DNA of 64,000 nt from Chitinophaga pinensis (GTDB taxonomy: Bacteria > Bacteroidota > Bacteroidia > SXHM01), in contig CAMDBK010000001.1 in assembly GCA_945889235.1 (NCBI GenBank), forward strand, positions 1-64,000. The letters are read 5' to 3'. The stretch's first letter is position 1. Every line of letters starts with the position of its first letter. The position numbers and the translations under genes were made by a program. Under the pieces are notes generated by a model. That model was not told the origin of the DNA. It did not search any database and worked only from the letters and a program-made list of their open reading frames with translations. Positions 51,923-60,316 of this stretch are shown one piece after another.

Positions 51923-53146
51923 ATGAACTTCCGCAACCTATTACTTGCAGTAATGATTTGTTCCCTTGCTGCGTGTGGCGATAAAGCCACACAAAAAATC
52001 TCTGACTGGCAGGATATTGAAAAAGATATTCAGACAAAATTCATTATGGCCGAAGATGGCGCTGTGATTGATATTCCCGAAGGGCATTACAAATTTAAAG
52101 GCAGTCTTTCATTAGAAGGGAAGAAGAATGTTACCATCAAAGGTGCAGGGTTGGACAAGACAATTCTTTCGTGGGAAGGACAAGCAGAAGGTGCAGAAGG
52201 TTTTAAAATAAACAACTGCGAGAACCTTGTTATGCTTGACCTTACTGTTCAGGATACAAAAGGTGACGGAATAAAAACACAAAAAATAAAACGTGTAACG
52301 TTTAAGAATCTAAGAGTTGAGTGGACAGGCGAGCCTCAGGAAAAAAACGGAGCGTATGGTTTTTATCCTGTTGATTGCGATTCGGTGTTATTGGATAATT
52401 GCATTGCAATAGGAGCATCGGATGCCGGCATTTATGTTGGTCAGTCGCGTGATGTGGTTGTAAAAAACTGTGAGGCTTATCATAACGTTGCGGGTATTGA
52501 AATAGAGAATTGCATCCGTGCCGATGTGTATGATAATCTGGCTCATGAAAACACGGGCGGGCTGTTGGTATTTGATATGCCGGGCTTAACGCAGAGTGGT
52601 TCTAAAGTGCGTTTGTATCATAACAAATGCATTGAAAACAACTTCCGCAATTTTGCTCCGAAAGGAAATATTGTTGGCGAAGTTCCGCCCGGAACAGGTG
52701 TAATGATTTTGGCAACCAAAGAAGTGGAGATATTTGACAACACCATTGAAAATAACAAGACTATGGGCATTGCCGTTGTCAGCTACAAATTAGTTCAGAA
52801 GCCATATGATGATACAAAGTTTAATCCTTATCCGAAAAGTGTTTGGGTGTATGATAATCACATCAGCAGAAAAGCAATGAGCACTCCTGCACTTGAGTAT
52901 GACTTGGGAAAATTGCTGTTGTACAAGTTCCCTGTTAACCGCCCCGACATTATTTTTGATGGGTACTTAGATCCTGCATGTGAACAGGCAAATGGTAATT
53001 ACACTGAGCCGAATATGATTTGTGTTGGTGATAACAACGGAGCAAAATTTGCGGTAATAGATGCACCCAACGAATTTAAAAATATCATTACAGAACGTAC
53101 ACATTTTGATTGCACAAAAACAAAACTTATTCCTGTGAACCTTTAA
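51923..53146 (+). CDS. right-handed parallel beta-helix lipoprotein
   Basis: The 407-residue protein has a lipoprotein signal (LAAC, Cys ~19). The rest is built from beta-helix coils: KNVTIKGAGLDKTIL, ENLVMLDLTVQDTKGDGI, KRVTFKNLRVEW, DSVLLDNCIAIGASDAGIY, RDVVVKNCEAYHNVAGIEI, and so on. The fold is common to polysaccharide lyases and epimerases (NosD/pectate-lyase type). No catalytic residues can be fixed, so activity is open. A CACCCTG-family repeat follows. Confidence 0.85.
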   Translation: MNFRNLLLAVMICSLAACGDKATQKISDWQDIEKDIQTKFIMAEDGAVIDIPEGHYKFKGSLSLEGKKNVTIKGAGLDKTILSWEGQAEGAEGFKINNCENLVMLDLTVQDTKGDGIKTQKIKRVTFKNLRVEWTGEPQEKNGAYGFYPVDCDSVLLDNCIAIGASDAGIYVGQSRDVVVKNCEAYHNVAGIEIENCIRADVYDNLAHENTGGLLVFDMPGLTQSGSKVRLYHNKCIENNFRNFAPKGNIVGEVPPGTGVMILATKEVEIFDNTIENNKTMGIAVVSYKLVQKPYDDTKFNPYPKSVWVYDNHISRKAMSTPALEYDLGKLLLYKFPVNRPDIIFDGYLDPACEQANGNYTEPNMICVGDNNGAKFAVIDAPNEFKNIITERTHFDCTKTKLIPVNL

Positions 53147-53171
53147 TCTAATAATCGTCTTGGCATCTTTT

Positions 53172-53233
53172 CGTCACCCTGAACTTGTTTCAGGGTCTTT
53201 AGAATAAGATGCTGAAACAAGTTCAGCATGACG
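53172..53233. repeat. CACCCTGAAC/CAGCATGACG-family repeat supplying a start codon
   Basis: A full copy from CGTCACCCTGAAC to TTCAGCATGACG. The ATG of its last bases (CAGCATGACG, 53228-53230) is in frame with the acylase gene and is the only ATG before its signal peptide. Confidence 0.9.
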
Positions 53234-55342
53234 AACCGCAGCAAACTTTTCTCTCTGTGCACCTCTGTGCTTGCTCTGTTGTACTCTGTGTTCTGTTTTT
53301 CACAAAACATTGACCCTAGCAAAATTGAAATCGTTCGCGATACCTTTGGTGTTCCACACATTTTTGCAAAAACAGATGCCGAAGTTGCTTACGGTTTAGC
53401 CTGGGCAACGCTGGAAGATGATACTGCCAATGCGCAGTTTCTGTTGCTTGCCGCTAAATCACAATTAGCACGTTACTTAGGAGTTGAGGGTGCAAAAATT
53501 GATTACGCTGCACAGTTAATGGACGTTGTTAGTTTTGTGGAAGAGCATTATGAAAAAGATGTTCCTGAGGATTACAAACGTGTACTGGAAGGATATTGTC
53601 AGGGAGCAAATGAGTATGCAAAAGCGCACCCGAAAGAGTTGTATGTAAAAGAAAAATTCTTCAATGTGCGTCCGCAGGACGCGCTGGCGGGTTATATGCT
53701 GGGATTAGCTCTGATGGGTGGTGTTGACGGAACCATCAATGATATTATCAATGGAAATATTCTTACACGAATTCCTGAAAATTTTGATGAAGGTGTGGGT
53801 TCCAACGCCATTGCGTTCAGTCCAAAAATGACAACCGATGGCAATTCGTATTTAGATATTAATTCACATCAGCCGCTGGAAGGTTTACTCTCATGGTACG
53901 AAGCTCATGTGTGCAGTGAAGAGGGCTGGAATATTACGGGTTCACTTTTTCACGGAGGCATTTCCATTTTTCACGGAACGAATGAAAACCTTGGCTGGGC
54001 GCATACTACAGGACATGTTGACGGCCTTGATGTGTACAAACTAACACTGCACCCGCGCAAAAAGAATTATTACAAATTTGATGGCAAGTGGATGAAACTG
54101 GAAACCAAACATGCCAAGCTTCGGGTGAAAATAGGGAAGAAAGAAAAGAAAGGATTTATTCTTGCCATCAGCAAAAAATACTGGAAGAGCATTTACGGAC
54201 CAACACTTGTCACCAAACACGGAGTGTTCGCTTTCCGCATGCCTGCCTTGCTTACACTGAAAGCGGGTGAACAATGGTACCGCATGAACAAGGCGAAAAA
54301 CTTTGATGAATTTATGAGCGCGTTGAAAATTCAGGGCATCGCACATCAGAATGTTACGTACGCAGATAAAGATAACATCATGTTAATCGCCAACGGATTG
54401 TTTCCTGTGCGCGATTTGCATTACAACTGGAACATGGTGGTGCCGGGCGATACCTCCGCCACACTTTGGAATTCATATTATCCTGTGGAAGGACTTGCCA
54501 GTTTTATTAATCCTGATTGCGGTTATGTATTTAACGTAAATAATTCTGCTTTTGACGGAACAGGAAAAGATTGTAATCTGGATGGCACCTGCTACAGCCC
54601 TACCATGGGTTATCAGTTGGAAGTAAACAACCGCAGTCTTCGCTTTTATGAACTGATGGAACAATATAAAAGCGTGAACTACGAAGATTTTAAACGTATA
54701 AAATTTGACTACACCTATCCGCAAAAAATAAAATTCCTCCGCGATTTTCCATTGGATGAGTTTATGACGTTGGATGAAGAAAAATATCCTGACATAGCTG
54801 ATGCCATAAAAAAGATAAAAGCATTTGACCGCAGTGCCGATACGCTGGATATGAATTTTTCAATTGTATTGCTTTCGATGTTGAAGTTGTATGAAAACAG
54901 CGGTGGCAAAGAAGACAGCCTGCGCAAAAGCAAAGAGTACAGAATTGAAATGGCAGTAAAAAGTATTCGCCAGGGGAAGGAGCATTTGATAAAATACTTT
55001 GGCAGCATTGATATTCCGCTTTCAAAAGTTCAGGTGTTGGAGCGAGGTGGAAAAGCATTGCCTATTAATGGTTGTCCTGATTGTATTCGTGCAGCGTATT
55101 CAAATCCAATGGCTGACGGGCGTATGCGCATTTGGATTGGCGATAGTTTTGTGCAATTAGTAAAATTCACCAAAGCCGGACCTGAGATTGAAAGCATACA
55201 TTCCTACGGTGCTTCCAATCGTCCTTACAGCAAGCATTACAATGACCAGATGGAATTGTTTGTGGCGCAGAAACTGAAGAAACGTTCGCTTAATAAAGAA
55301 GAGGTTTACAAAAGCGCGGAACGGATTTATCATCCGCAGTAG
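53228..55342 (+). CDS. penicillin acylase family Ntn-hydrolase
   Basis: The 704-residue protein matches the penicillin amidase/acylase family (AHL acylases included). A signal peptide (SVLALLYSVFCFSQ) precedes the alpha-chain part with VRDTFGVPHIFA and YGLAWATLEDD. The autocatalytic cleavage site and nucleophile Ser lie in VGSNAIAF (~198), then NLGWAHTTGHVDGLDVY and a conserved Asn further on. Substrates (beta-lactams, N-acyl-homoserine lactones, other amides) cannot be told. The start codon lies within a repeat, so the first ~5 residues may be new. Confidence 0.9.
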   Translation: MTNRSKLFSLCTSVLALLYSVFCFSQNIDPSKIEIVRDTFGVPHIFAKTDAEVAYGLAWATLEDDTANAQFLLLAAKSQLARYLGVEGAKIDYAAQLMDVVSFVEEHYEKDVPEDYKRVLEGYCQGANEYAKAHPKELYVKEKFFNVRPQDALAGYMLGLALMGGVDGTINDIINGNILTRIPENFDEGVGSNAIAFSPKMTTDGNSYLDINSHQPLEGLLSWYEAHVCSEEGWNITGSLFHGGISIFHGTNENLGWAHTTGHVDGLDVYKLTLHPRKKNYYKFDGKWMKLETKHAKLRVKIGKKEKKGFILAISKKYWKSIYGPTLVTKHGVFAFRMPALLTLKAGEQWYRMNKAKNFDEFMSALKIQGIAHQNVTYADKDNIMLIANGLFPVRDLHYNWNMVVPGDTSATLWNSYYPVEGLASFINPDCGYVFNVNNSAFDGTGKDCNLDGTCYSPTMGYQLEVNNRSLRFYELMEQYKSVNYEDFKRIKFDYTYPQKIKFLRDFPLDEFMTLDEEKYPDIADAIKKIKAFDRSADTLDMNFSIVLLSMLKLYENSGGKEDSLRKSKEYRIEMAVKSIRQGKEHLIKYFGSIDIPLSKVQVLERGGKALPINGCPDCIRAAYSNPMADGRMRIWIGDSFVQLVKFTKAGPEIESIHSYGASNRPYSKHYNDQMELFVAQKLKKRSLNKEEVYKSAERIYHPQ

Positions 55343-55408
55343 AATTGAATAACTGGAATCCTTTACTTGTATTTGTCATTTTGAGTTCGGCAATTACTGT
55401 ACTGTACT

Positions 55409-55855
55409 CTACTTATTCTCCGTAGCTTTAGTTGATTTTCGGTAAGGGTAACTTTCAAAAATATGTCGTCTCGCAAAACGGATTCGGTTATCTGAATTGA
55501 TGAACTTGTTGTAAGCGTTTTTAGGAACACCAAAATATTCATACGCACTTCCATCCGTAAAAATAACTTTCAGCGTTTGTCCTTTATAACGGAAATCATC
55601 AATACCCGAGGCCGTTATAGTGGCGGTATATTCTGCTTTGTATTGCAGATGTGTTTCGGGCGAAAGACTTACCAGAAAATGATACGCCTCAATAATTTCT
55701 TTGCTTTTCAATTCCGCTTCAGCATGGGCAGTTACATCCTGAAACTTATCAGGATGCCACTCTTTCATTAAGTTGCGGTAAATGGTTTTTAACTCGGCAA
55801 GATTGGCTTCGCTTGTAATGCCAAATAGTTTTCGGTAATCAGTAATACGTTTCAT
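55409..55855 (-). CDS. J-domain/KTSC fusion protein
   Basis: The 148-residue protein has an N-terminal J-domain-like part (residues ~6-65) with YRKLFGITSEANLAELKTIYR and the HPD tripeptide (WHPDKF). The C-terminal half (~85-140) matches KTSC: YKGQTLKVIFTDGSAYEYFGV, PKNAYNKFINSD, and IFESYPYRK. J domains stimulate Hsp70; the KTSC domain resembles the C-terminus of some lysyl-tRNA synthetases and its function is unknown. The gene ends a short distance from the acylase gene (convergent). Confidence 0.82.
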   Translation of the reverse strand: MKRITDYRKLFGITSEANLAELKTIYRNLMKEWHPDKFQDVTAHAEAELKSKEIIEAYHFLVSLSPETHLQYKAEYTATITASGIDDFRYKGQTLKVIFTDGSAYEYFGVPKNAYNKFINSDNRIRFARRHIFESYPYRKSTKATENK

Positions 55856-55885
55856 AGGTCTGCTAAAAAGGGCGCAATCATACGA

Positions 55886-57067
55886 CTATTCAAACGCATT
55901 AAACCCTGTAACATCCATTCCGGTTATCAGCAAATGAATATCGTGCGTGCCTTCGTAGGTTACCACCGATTCCAAATTCATCATGTGGCGCATAATAGGG
56001 TACTCCCCTGTAATGCCCATTCCGCCTAACATCTGGCGGGCGGTGCGTGTAATCTCCAACGCCATGTTTACATTATTTCTTTTTGCCATGGATATTTGTT
56101 GAGGCGAAGCGCGATGTTCGTTTTTCAACACTCCCAGTCTCCAGCTCAATAATTGCGCTTTGGTAATTTCAGTAATCATCTCGGCTAATTTCTTTTGCTG
56201 CAACTGAAAAGCACCAATCGGTTTCCCGAATTGAATACGCTGTTTTGAATAACGTAATGCTGCATCATAACAATCCATTGCCGCACCAATTACTCCCCAT
56301 GAAATTCCGTAGCGCGCAGAATTCAAACAACCCAACGGACCTTTTAATCCTTTTACGTTCGGAAAAATATTTTCTTTAGGAACTTTTACATTATCAAAAA
56401 CCAATTCCCCCGTTGCAGATGCGCGAAGCGACCATTTGCCATGCGTTTCTGGAGTAGTGAAACCTGCCATTCCTCTTTCCACCACCAAACCATGTATAAC
56501 ACCGTGTTCGTTTTTTGCCCAAACAACAGCAATGTCTGCAAAGGGCGCATTGGAAATCCACATTTTTGCTCCGTTCAAAATCACATGGTCGTCTGCATCT
56601 TTAAAATTGGTAATCATTCCGTTTGGGTTCGAACCGTGGTCGGGTTCAGTCAAACCAAAGCAGCCCATTAGTTCACCGGCAGCAAGTTTTGGTAAATATT
56701 TTTTCTTCTGTTCTTCAGAGCCATACGTAAAAATAGGATACATCACCAACGAGCTTTGGACCGAAGCAGTGGAACGAATTCCTGAATCACCGCGTTCCAG
56801 TTCCTGCATAATTAATCCGTAAGAAATCTGGTCTAATCCCGCACCACCATATTCCGTTGGAATGTAGGGACCAAATGCACCAATGCTTGCCAAACCTTTA
56901 ATCAGATGTTTTGGGAATTCAGCTTTCTGGCAGGCGTCTTCAATAATAGGTGAAACTTCTTTTTTCACCCAGGCGCGAACCGAATCGCGTACAAGTTTTT
57001 GTTCATCAGTAAGCAACTCATCAATAAGATAATAATCGGGTGCCTGGAAAAGATCGGTGCGTGCCAT
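55886..57067 (-). CDS. acyl-CoA dehydrogenase, glutaryl-CoA dehydrogenase-like
   Basis: The 393-residue FAD enzyme shows the acyl-CoA dehydrogenase build: FGPYIPTEYGGAGLDQ, CFGLTEPDHGSNP, KMWISNAPFAD, WGVIGAAMDCYD, QLQQKKLAEM, and the catalytic Glu in VVTYEGTHDIH (~372). YEGTHDIH and RSTASVQSSLVMYPI are typical of glutaryl-CoA dehydrogenase, which oxidises and decarboxylates glutaryl-CoA to crotonyl-CoA. Lysine or tryptophan breakdown genes are not seen nearby, so the substrate is tentative (gcdH-like). Confidence 0.9.
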   Translation of the reverse strand: MARTDLFQAPDYYLIDELLTDEQKLVRDSVRAWVKKEVSPIIEDACQKAEFPKHLIKGLASIGAFGPYIPTEYGGAGLDQISYGLIMQELERGDSGIRSTASVQSSLVMYPIFTYGSEEQKKKYLPKLAAGELMGCFGLTEPDHGSNPNGMITNFKDADDHVILNGAKMWISNAPFADIAVVWAKNEHGVIHGLVVERGMAGFTTPETHGKWSLRASATGELVFDNVKVPKENIFPNVKGLKGPLGCLNSARYGISWGVIGAAMDCYDAALRYSKQRIQFGKPIGAFQLQQKKLAEMITEITKAQLLSWRLGVLKNEHRASPQQISMAKRNNVNMALEITRTARQMLGGMGITGEYPIMRHMMNLESVVTYEGTHDIHLLITGMDVTGFNAFE

Positions 57068-57069
57068 AG

Positions 57070-57100
57070 TTTAAATTTTTGGCGAAATTAGTTATTTTTG
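57070..57100 (+). promoter_or_regulatory. promoter for the lipoprotein gene at 57126
   Basis: TTTA at 57070-57073 (one mismatch to TTTG), a 19-nt spacer, and an exact TAnnTTTG, TATTTTTG, at 57093-57100. The ATG is 25 nt downstream. Confidence 0.5.
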
Positions 57101-57125
57101 TTCCTAACCAATTAACCCTTTTAGC

Positions 57126-57824
57126 ATGAAGCATATTCTTCCACTGATGTTTATAGCTGCTATTGTTTTTGCAGCCTGCAAAAGCAACGAAACCGGAAAC
57201 TCAAAAGATGTGGCGCAGGACCAGATTTACCGCCACTACGAAATAAAATTTGAAGAAGCTGATTATACAACTCAGGTAGATGCAGGTTTCCGTTTTGCAG
57301 GCGATAAAGGAACAACGCTGGTTTTAAATGCACCTTCAAAAATTACTGCTAACAATGTTGAACTGGTGGAAAAAACCATGTTGTTAGGCGGAGCTTATTA
57401 CGGTGAACCCTATCCCATAAAATGCCCCGACAAAAAAATAGTTGTTACCTATACCGATAACAAAGAAAACGTGCTTACCGAAACTTATAACGCAGGAAAC
57501 GTAACGTTTACAGAAAAGTCAGATACATTTTATCTTGGCAAAAGTTTAACCATTCCTTTCTCCGTTTCAGGTGGCGATAAGGCAGATAATTATGAAATTA
57601 ATTTGCGTGATTCAAAACAGCAAAACATCAGTTTTTATTCTAAATCTGCAACTGAAAATGTGTTTGAAATTCCCGGCAGCGCAACCGATACATTAGCCAA
57701 AGGCGAAATGCTCTTGCAGATTATTTCGCACAAACAAAAAGAACTGGACAACCATTCAACCCTTGGCGGAACGGCAGATTTTTCTTGTCTGTACACACCG
57801 GTAACGGTGGTGGCAGTGAAGTAA
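57126..57824 (+). CDS. lipoprotein of unknown function
   Basis: The 232-residue protein has a lipoprotein signal (VFAACK, Cys ~18) and a mature part of beta-strand character, with TQVDAGFRFAGDKGTTLVL and two blocks that resemble Ig-like sandwiches (SLTIPFSVSGGDKADNYEI). No family recognised. It is expected to be anchored in a membrane facing the periplasm or cell surface. A repeat lies after its stop. Confidence 0.65.
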   Translation: MKHILPLMFIAAIVFAACKSNETGNSKDVAQDQIYRHYEIKFEEADYTTQVDAGFRFAGDKGTTLVLNAPSKITANNVELVEKTMLLGGAYYGEPYPIKCPDKKIVVTYTDNKENVLTETYNAGNVTFTEKSDTFYLGKSLTIPFSVSGGDKADNYEINLRDSKQQNISFYSKSATENVFEIPGSATDTLAKGEMLLQIISHKQKELDNHSTLGGTADFSCLYTPVTVVAVK

Positions 57825-57840
57825 GAAGTAAATTAGTTCC

Positions 57841-57908
57841 CGTCATGTTGAACTTGTTTCAGCATCTCACACTTTAACAACAAGACCCTGAAACGAGTTC
57901 AGGGTGAC
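57841..57908. repeat. CACCCTGAAC/CAGCATGACG-family repeat, inverse orientation
   Basis: The element reads CGTCATGTTGAACTTGTTTC ... GAGTTCAGGGTGACG, i.e. the reverse of the other copies. It lies between the convergent lipoprotein gene and the transsulfuration-type gene. Confidence 0.9.
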
Positions 57909-57915
57909 GGGTTGC

Positions 57916-59079
57916 CTAAACCTTCTCCAGTGCCTGTCTTAAATCTTCAATTATTTCTTCGGGCTCTTCCAGCCCAACATAAAAACGGATATGATTCCAT
58001 GGAAGTTCTGTTGCTCCGTAATTCTGTGAATCATACAATGTGCAGGTAGGGAAAATCAATGACTCATGTCCGCCCCATGAACACGCGAGAAGAAAACGTT
58101 TCAATGAATTGCAGAACGCTTCAACCGCTGTAATATCCTTTGCTTTCAGTTGTGCCGAAAACATTCCGCCTGTTCCGCTCATCTGTGATTTTGCCAGTTC
58201 ATACTGCGGATTACTTTTTGAAAAAGGGAAAAATACTTTATCCACTTTAGGATGATTTTCTAAAAACTCAACAACCTTTGCAGCGGTAGTGTTCGTGCGC
58301 TCTACACGTAATCGCAAGGTGCGCAAACCAAGCAACATCAGCCATGCATCGTTAGGAGAAATTATTCCACCCAGTGTCATAAACTCACTCTGAAAAATTT
58401 CTGCAATTTTCTTTTTGCTTCCTGTCAACACTCCTGCAACAATATCACTATGGCCTCCAAAATATTTGCTCGCGCTGTGCACCGTCATATCAATTCCCAT
58501 TTCAATCGGGCGTTGAAAAATGGGTGTTGCATAACTGTTATCAATCAGCGTGGTAATGTTGTGTTGCTTCGCTAACGCAGCCACCGCGCGTATATCCTGC
58601 ATTTCAAATGTTACCGAATTCGGACTTTCAAGAATGATGAGTCTGGTATTTGGTTTTAGTGCAGCACGGAAATTTTCAATATCCCTTCCATCCACCATCG
58701 TGCTTTCAACAGCATAATGAATGAGTAATTTATTAAGCAGTTTGTAAGTCCAGCTGTACGGTTTTTTCACACAAATAACATGTTCACCACCTTTAACGCA
58801 ACTCATCACACCTGCAGCCATAGCGGCACTTCCACTACCAAAAATCAACGCATCTTCAGCACTTTCCAATGCGGCAACTTTTTCGCGAAGAATAGAAACT
58901 GTTGGATTAACACCACGCGTGTAAAACGGAACGCTATCTTCGTTTTTCAATGCTTCGCGCATTTCTGCAACCGTTGTAAAACAGAAATTACTGCTTTGAA
59001 AAATAGGTGGTGAAACCGAGCCGAAATATTTTTCGCGCTCTTCACCAAGATGATTTAAAATGTGGGAAATGTCGTTCAT
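57916..59079 (-). CDS. second Cys/Met-metabolism PLP enzyme (transsulfuration family)
   Basis: The 387-residue PLP enzyme shows the family order: PPIFQSSNFCF, FYTRGVNPTVS, PYSWTYKLL (Tyr of the cofactor site), DNSYATPIFQRP, the PLP Lys in HSASKYFGGHSDIVAG, and the Arg in IRFYVGLEEPEE. It differs from the enzyme at 4038 in several active-site loops (SWTY for YGGSY, WGGHESLIFP for LGGVESLIGH). It may be a cystathionine lyase, O-acetylhomoserine enzyme or related enzyme. Exact reaction unknown. Confidence 0.85.
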   Translation of the reverse strand: MNDISHILNHLGEEREKYFGSVSPPIFQSSNFCFTTVAEMREALKNEDSVPFYTRGVNPTVSILREKVAALESAEDALIFGSGSAAMAAGVMSCVKGGEHVICVKKPYSWTYKLLNKLLIHYAVESTMVDGRDIENFRAALKPNTRLIILESPNSVTFEMQDIRAVAALAKQHNITTLIDNSYATPIFQRPIEMGIDMTVHSASKYFGGHSDIVAGVLTGSKKKIAEIFQSEFMTLGGIISPNDAWLMLLGLRTLRLRVERTNTTAAKVVEFLENHPKVDKVFFPFSKSNPQYELAKSQMSGTGGMFSAQLKAKDITAVEAFCNSLKRFLLACSWGGHESLIFPTCTLYDSQNYGATELPWNHIRFYVGLEEPEEIIEDLRQALEKV

Positions 59080-59093
59080 AGATTTGTATAATA

Positions 59094-59125
59094 AACAAAC
59101 CCCTCGTTTTAAGGAAGGGTTTGTT
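59094..59125 (-). terminator. hairpin after the small lipoprotein gene
   Basis: AACAAACCC and GGGTTTGTT are perfect 9-bp arms around a 14-nt loop. On the minus strand a TATTATA stretch follows rather than a run of T, so termination is likely but not certain. Confidence 0.4.
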
Positions 59126-59151
59126 CAAAGATTAAGTAACAAAGCACTGTA

Positions 59152-59304
59152 TTATTTTGGTTTTACAGCTATGCTGTCAATAGTTGTAGACGCTGCAATG
59201 CTGTCTGATGTGGTTGTTCCTGATGTTGTTGTTTTTGCTTTATCACAAGATGCTGCTATTACTACTAATGCTGCAACTGATGCGAAATAGAATATTTTTT
59301 TCAT
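59152..59304 (-). CDS. 50-residue lipoprotein
   Basis: The minus strand encodes MKKIFYFASVAALVVIAASC followed by a short Thr/Ser/Ala-rich part (DKAKTTTSGTTTSDSIAAST) and ending DSIAVKPK. The lipobox IAASC gives lipid-anchoring Cys20. Such minimal lipoproteins are frequent in Bacteroidota and easily missed because of length. It lies between the transsulfuration-type gene (72 nt away) and the coiled-coil lipoprotein. The reading frame on the opposite strand is longer but has no coding signs. Confidence 0.72.
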   Translation of the reverse strand: MKKIFYFASVAALVVIAASCDKAKTTTSGTTTSDSIAASTTIDSIAVKPK

Positions 59305-59361
59305 ACTTATTGTTTTGGGTTTTAAATTTATAATTGGAATTAGATTTCTATTTTATTTTTC

Positions 59362-60228
59362 TTACTCAGTAACAATAACAAGGTATTTTGACGAGCGCCA
59401 GAATGCTTTGTAATCACTGATGCTCAAACTATCTGCGTGTTTCTTATCAGCGTGCAATGTATAAGATGATGTAGGATGGTCGGTAACAATTTTTGCTTTT
59501 TTAGCATTGATTACAATTGCTCCGGTTTTAGTTACATCTACTTTGGTAAACAGGTTCTGGTCAAAATCTTTGTTGATGTTTGCTGTGCGCCCCATACCAA
59601 TAAAGCCGCCTTCTTTGGTAATGATTTTAGATTCTTTCAGTGCTTTTTCGGTTCCTAGAATATAATAAGCTGTGTTCAATTCGCTTACTTTTTCTTCAAT
59701 CACTTTTGTTTTTCCTTCGCTTTCCATTGCCAGTTGGTCAACTTGTGCAGTAAGGTTTTCAACTACAATATCCAATTTTGCCAACTCGTCTTTCAATGAA
59801 TTAATCTGTGCATCACGTTCAGCTAATTGCTTTTCTAAATTCTCAATCATCTTTTTAAGATTGGAAGTATAGCCTTTTTCGTTTTTCAGTTTCTTCTGCA
59901 ACTCATCAATCTTTTTTCTGTTTTTAAGCGACAAGTCATAAATCAATTGAATATCCTGTTTGATTTGTTCTTTGCGGTCGGCACCCATCTCCACACCGGT
60001 TGCAGTGTTGGCAGTAATGATTCCTTCTTTTGTTTTTATGCTGTCGAGGTTAAACTGTATCTCGTTATAGGCATTCACAAAATCGTTGATAGTATGTGCA
60101 TCACCACCAATCTGCTCCTGCAGTTTAAGGTTATCTGCTTCCAGTTGTTTCAGTTTTTCTTCCTGTTCTTTATTCGTGCAGCTTGCAAAAATTGCGGCTG
60201 CCATGAAGAGGGCAAATAGCTTGTTCAT
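59362..60228 (-). CDS. coiled-coil lipoprotein of unknown function
   Basis: The 288-residue protein has a lipobox (IFASC, Cys ~17) and a long coiled coil over residues ~20-190 (e.g. EEKLKQLEADNLKLQEQI, MIENLEKQLAERDAQINSL). A globular C-terminal ~95 residues includes IITKEGGFIGMGRTANIN and a strand-rich end (AFWRSSKYLVIVTE). The family is a Bacteroidota-conserved unknown as far as I can tell. A TAnnTTTG box lies 23 nt upstream of the start. Confidence 0.68.
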   Translation of the reverse strand: MNKLFALFMAAAIFASCTNKEQEEKLKQLEADNLKLQEQIGGDAHTINDFVNAYNEIQFNLDSIKTKEGIITANTATGVEMGADRKEQIKQDIQLIYDLSLKNRKKIDELQKKLKNEKGYTSNLKKMIENLEKQLAERDAQINSLKDELAKLDIVVENLTAQVDQLAMESEGKTKVIEEKVSELNTAYYILGTEKALKESKIITKEGGFIGMGRTANINKDFDQNLFTKVDVTKTGAIVINAKKAKIVTDHPTSSYTLHADKKHADSLSISDYKAFWRSSKYLVIVTE

Positions 60229-60251
60229 GATTTTGCGTTTTAGTTAGGACG

Positions 60252-60259
60252 CAAAAGTA
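60252..60259 (-). promoter_or_regulatory. -7 box for the coiled-coil lipoprotein gene
   Basis: On the minus strand TACTTTTG is an exact TAnnTTTG, 23 nt before the start at 60228. Confidence 0.35.
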
Positions 60260-60316
60260 AACGAATTCTTTTGACTCGTTAAGAAACTAAAACATGAACA
60301 ACTGAAAAGAAAAAAA

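Noticed and set aside
53143..53361. Minus-strand frame whose peptide contains LNLFQHLILKTLKQVQGD
   Set aside because: It is the translation of the CACCCTG-family repeat; the same peptide type arises at every copy and it lies against the acylase gene.
59060..59290. 76-codon plus-strand frame between two minus-strand genes
   Set aside because: It starts inside the transsulfuration-type gene and has no coding signs; the minus strand carries a clean lipoprotein gene at the same place.
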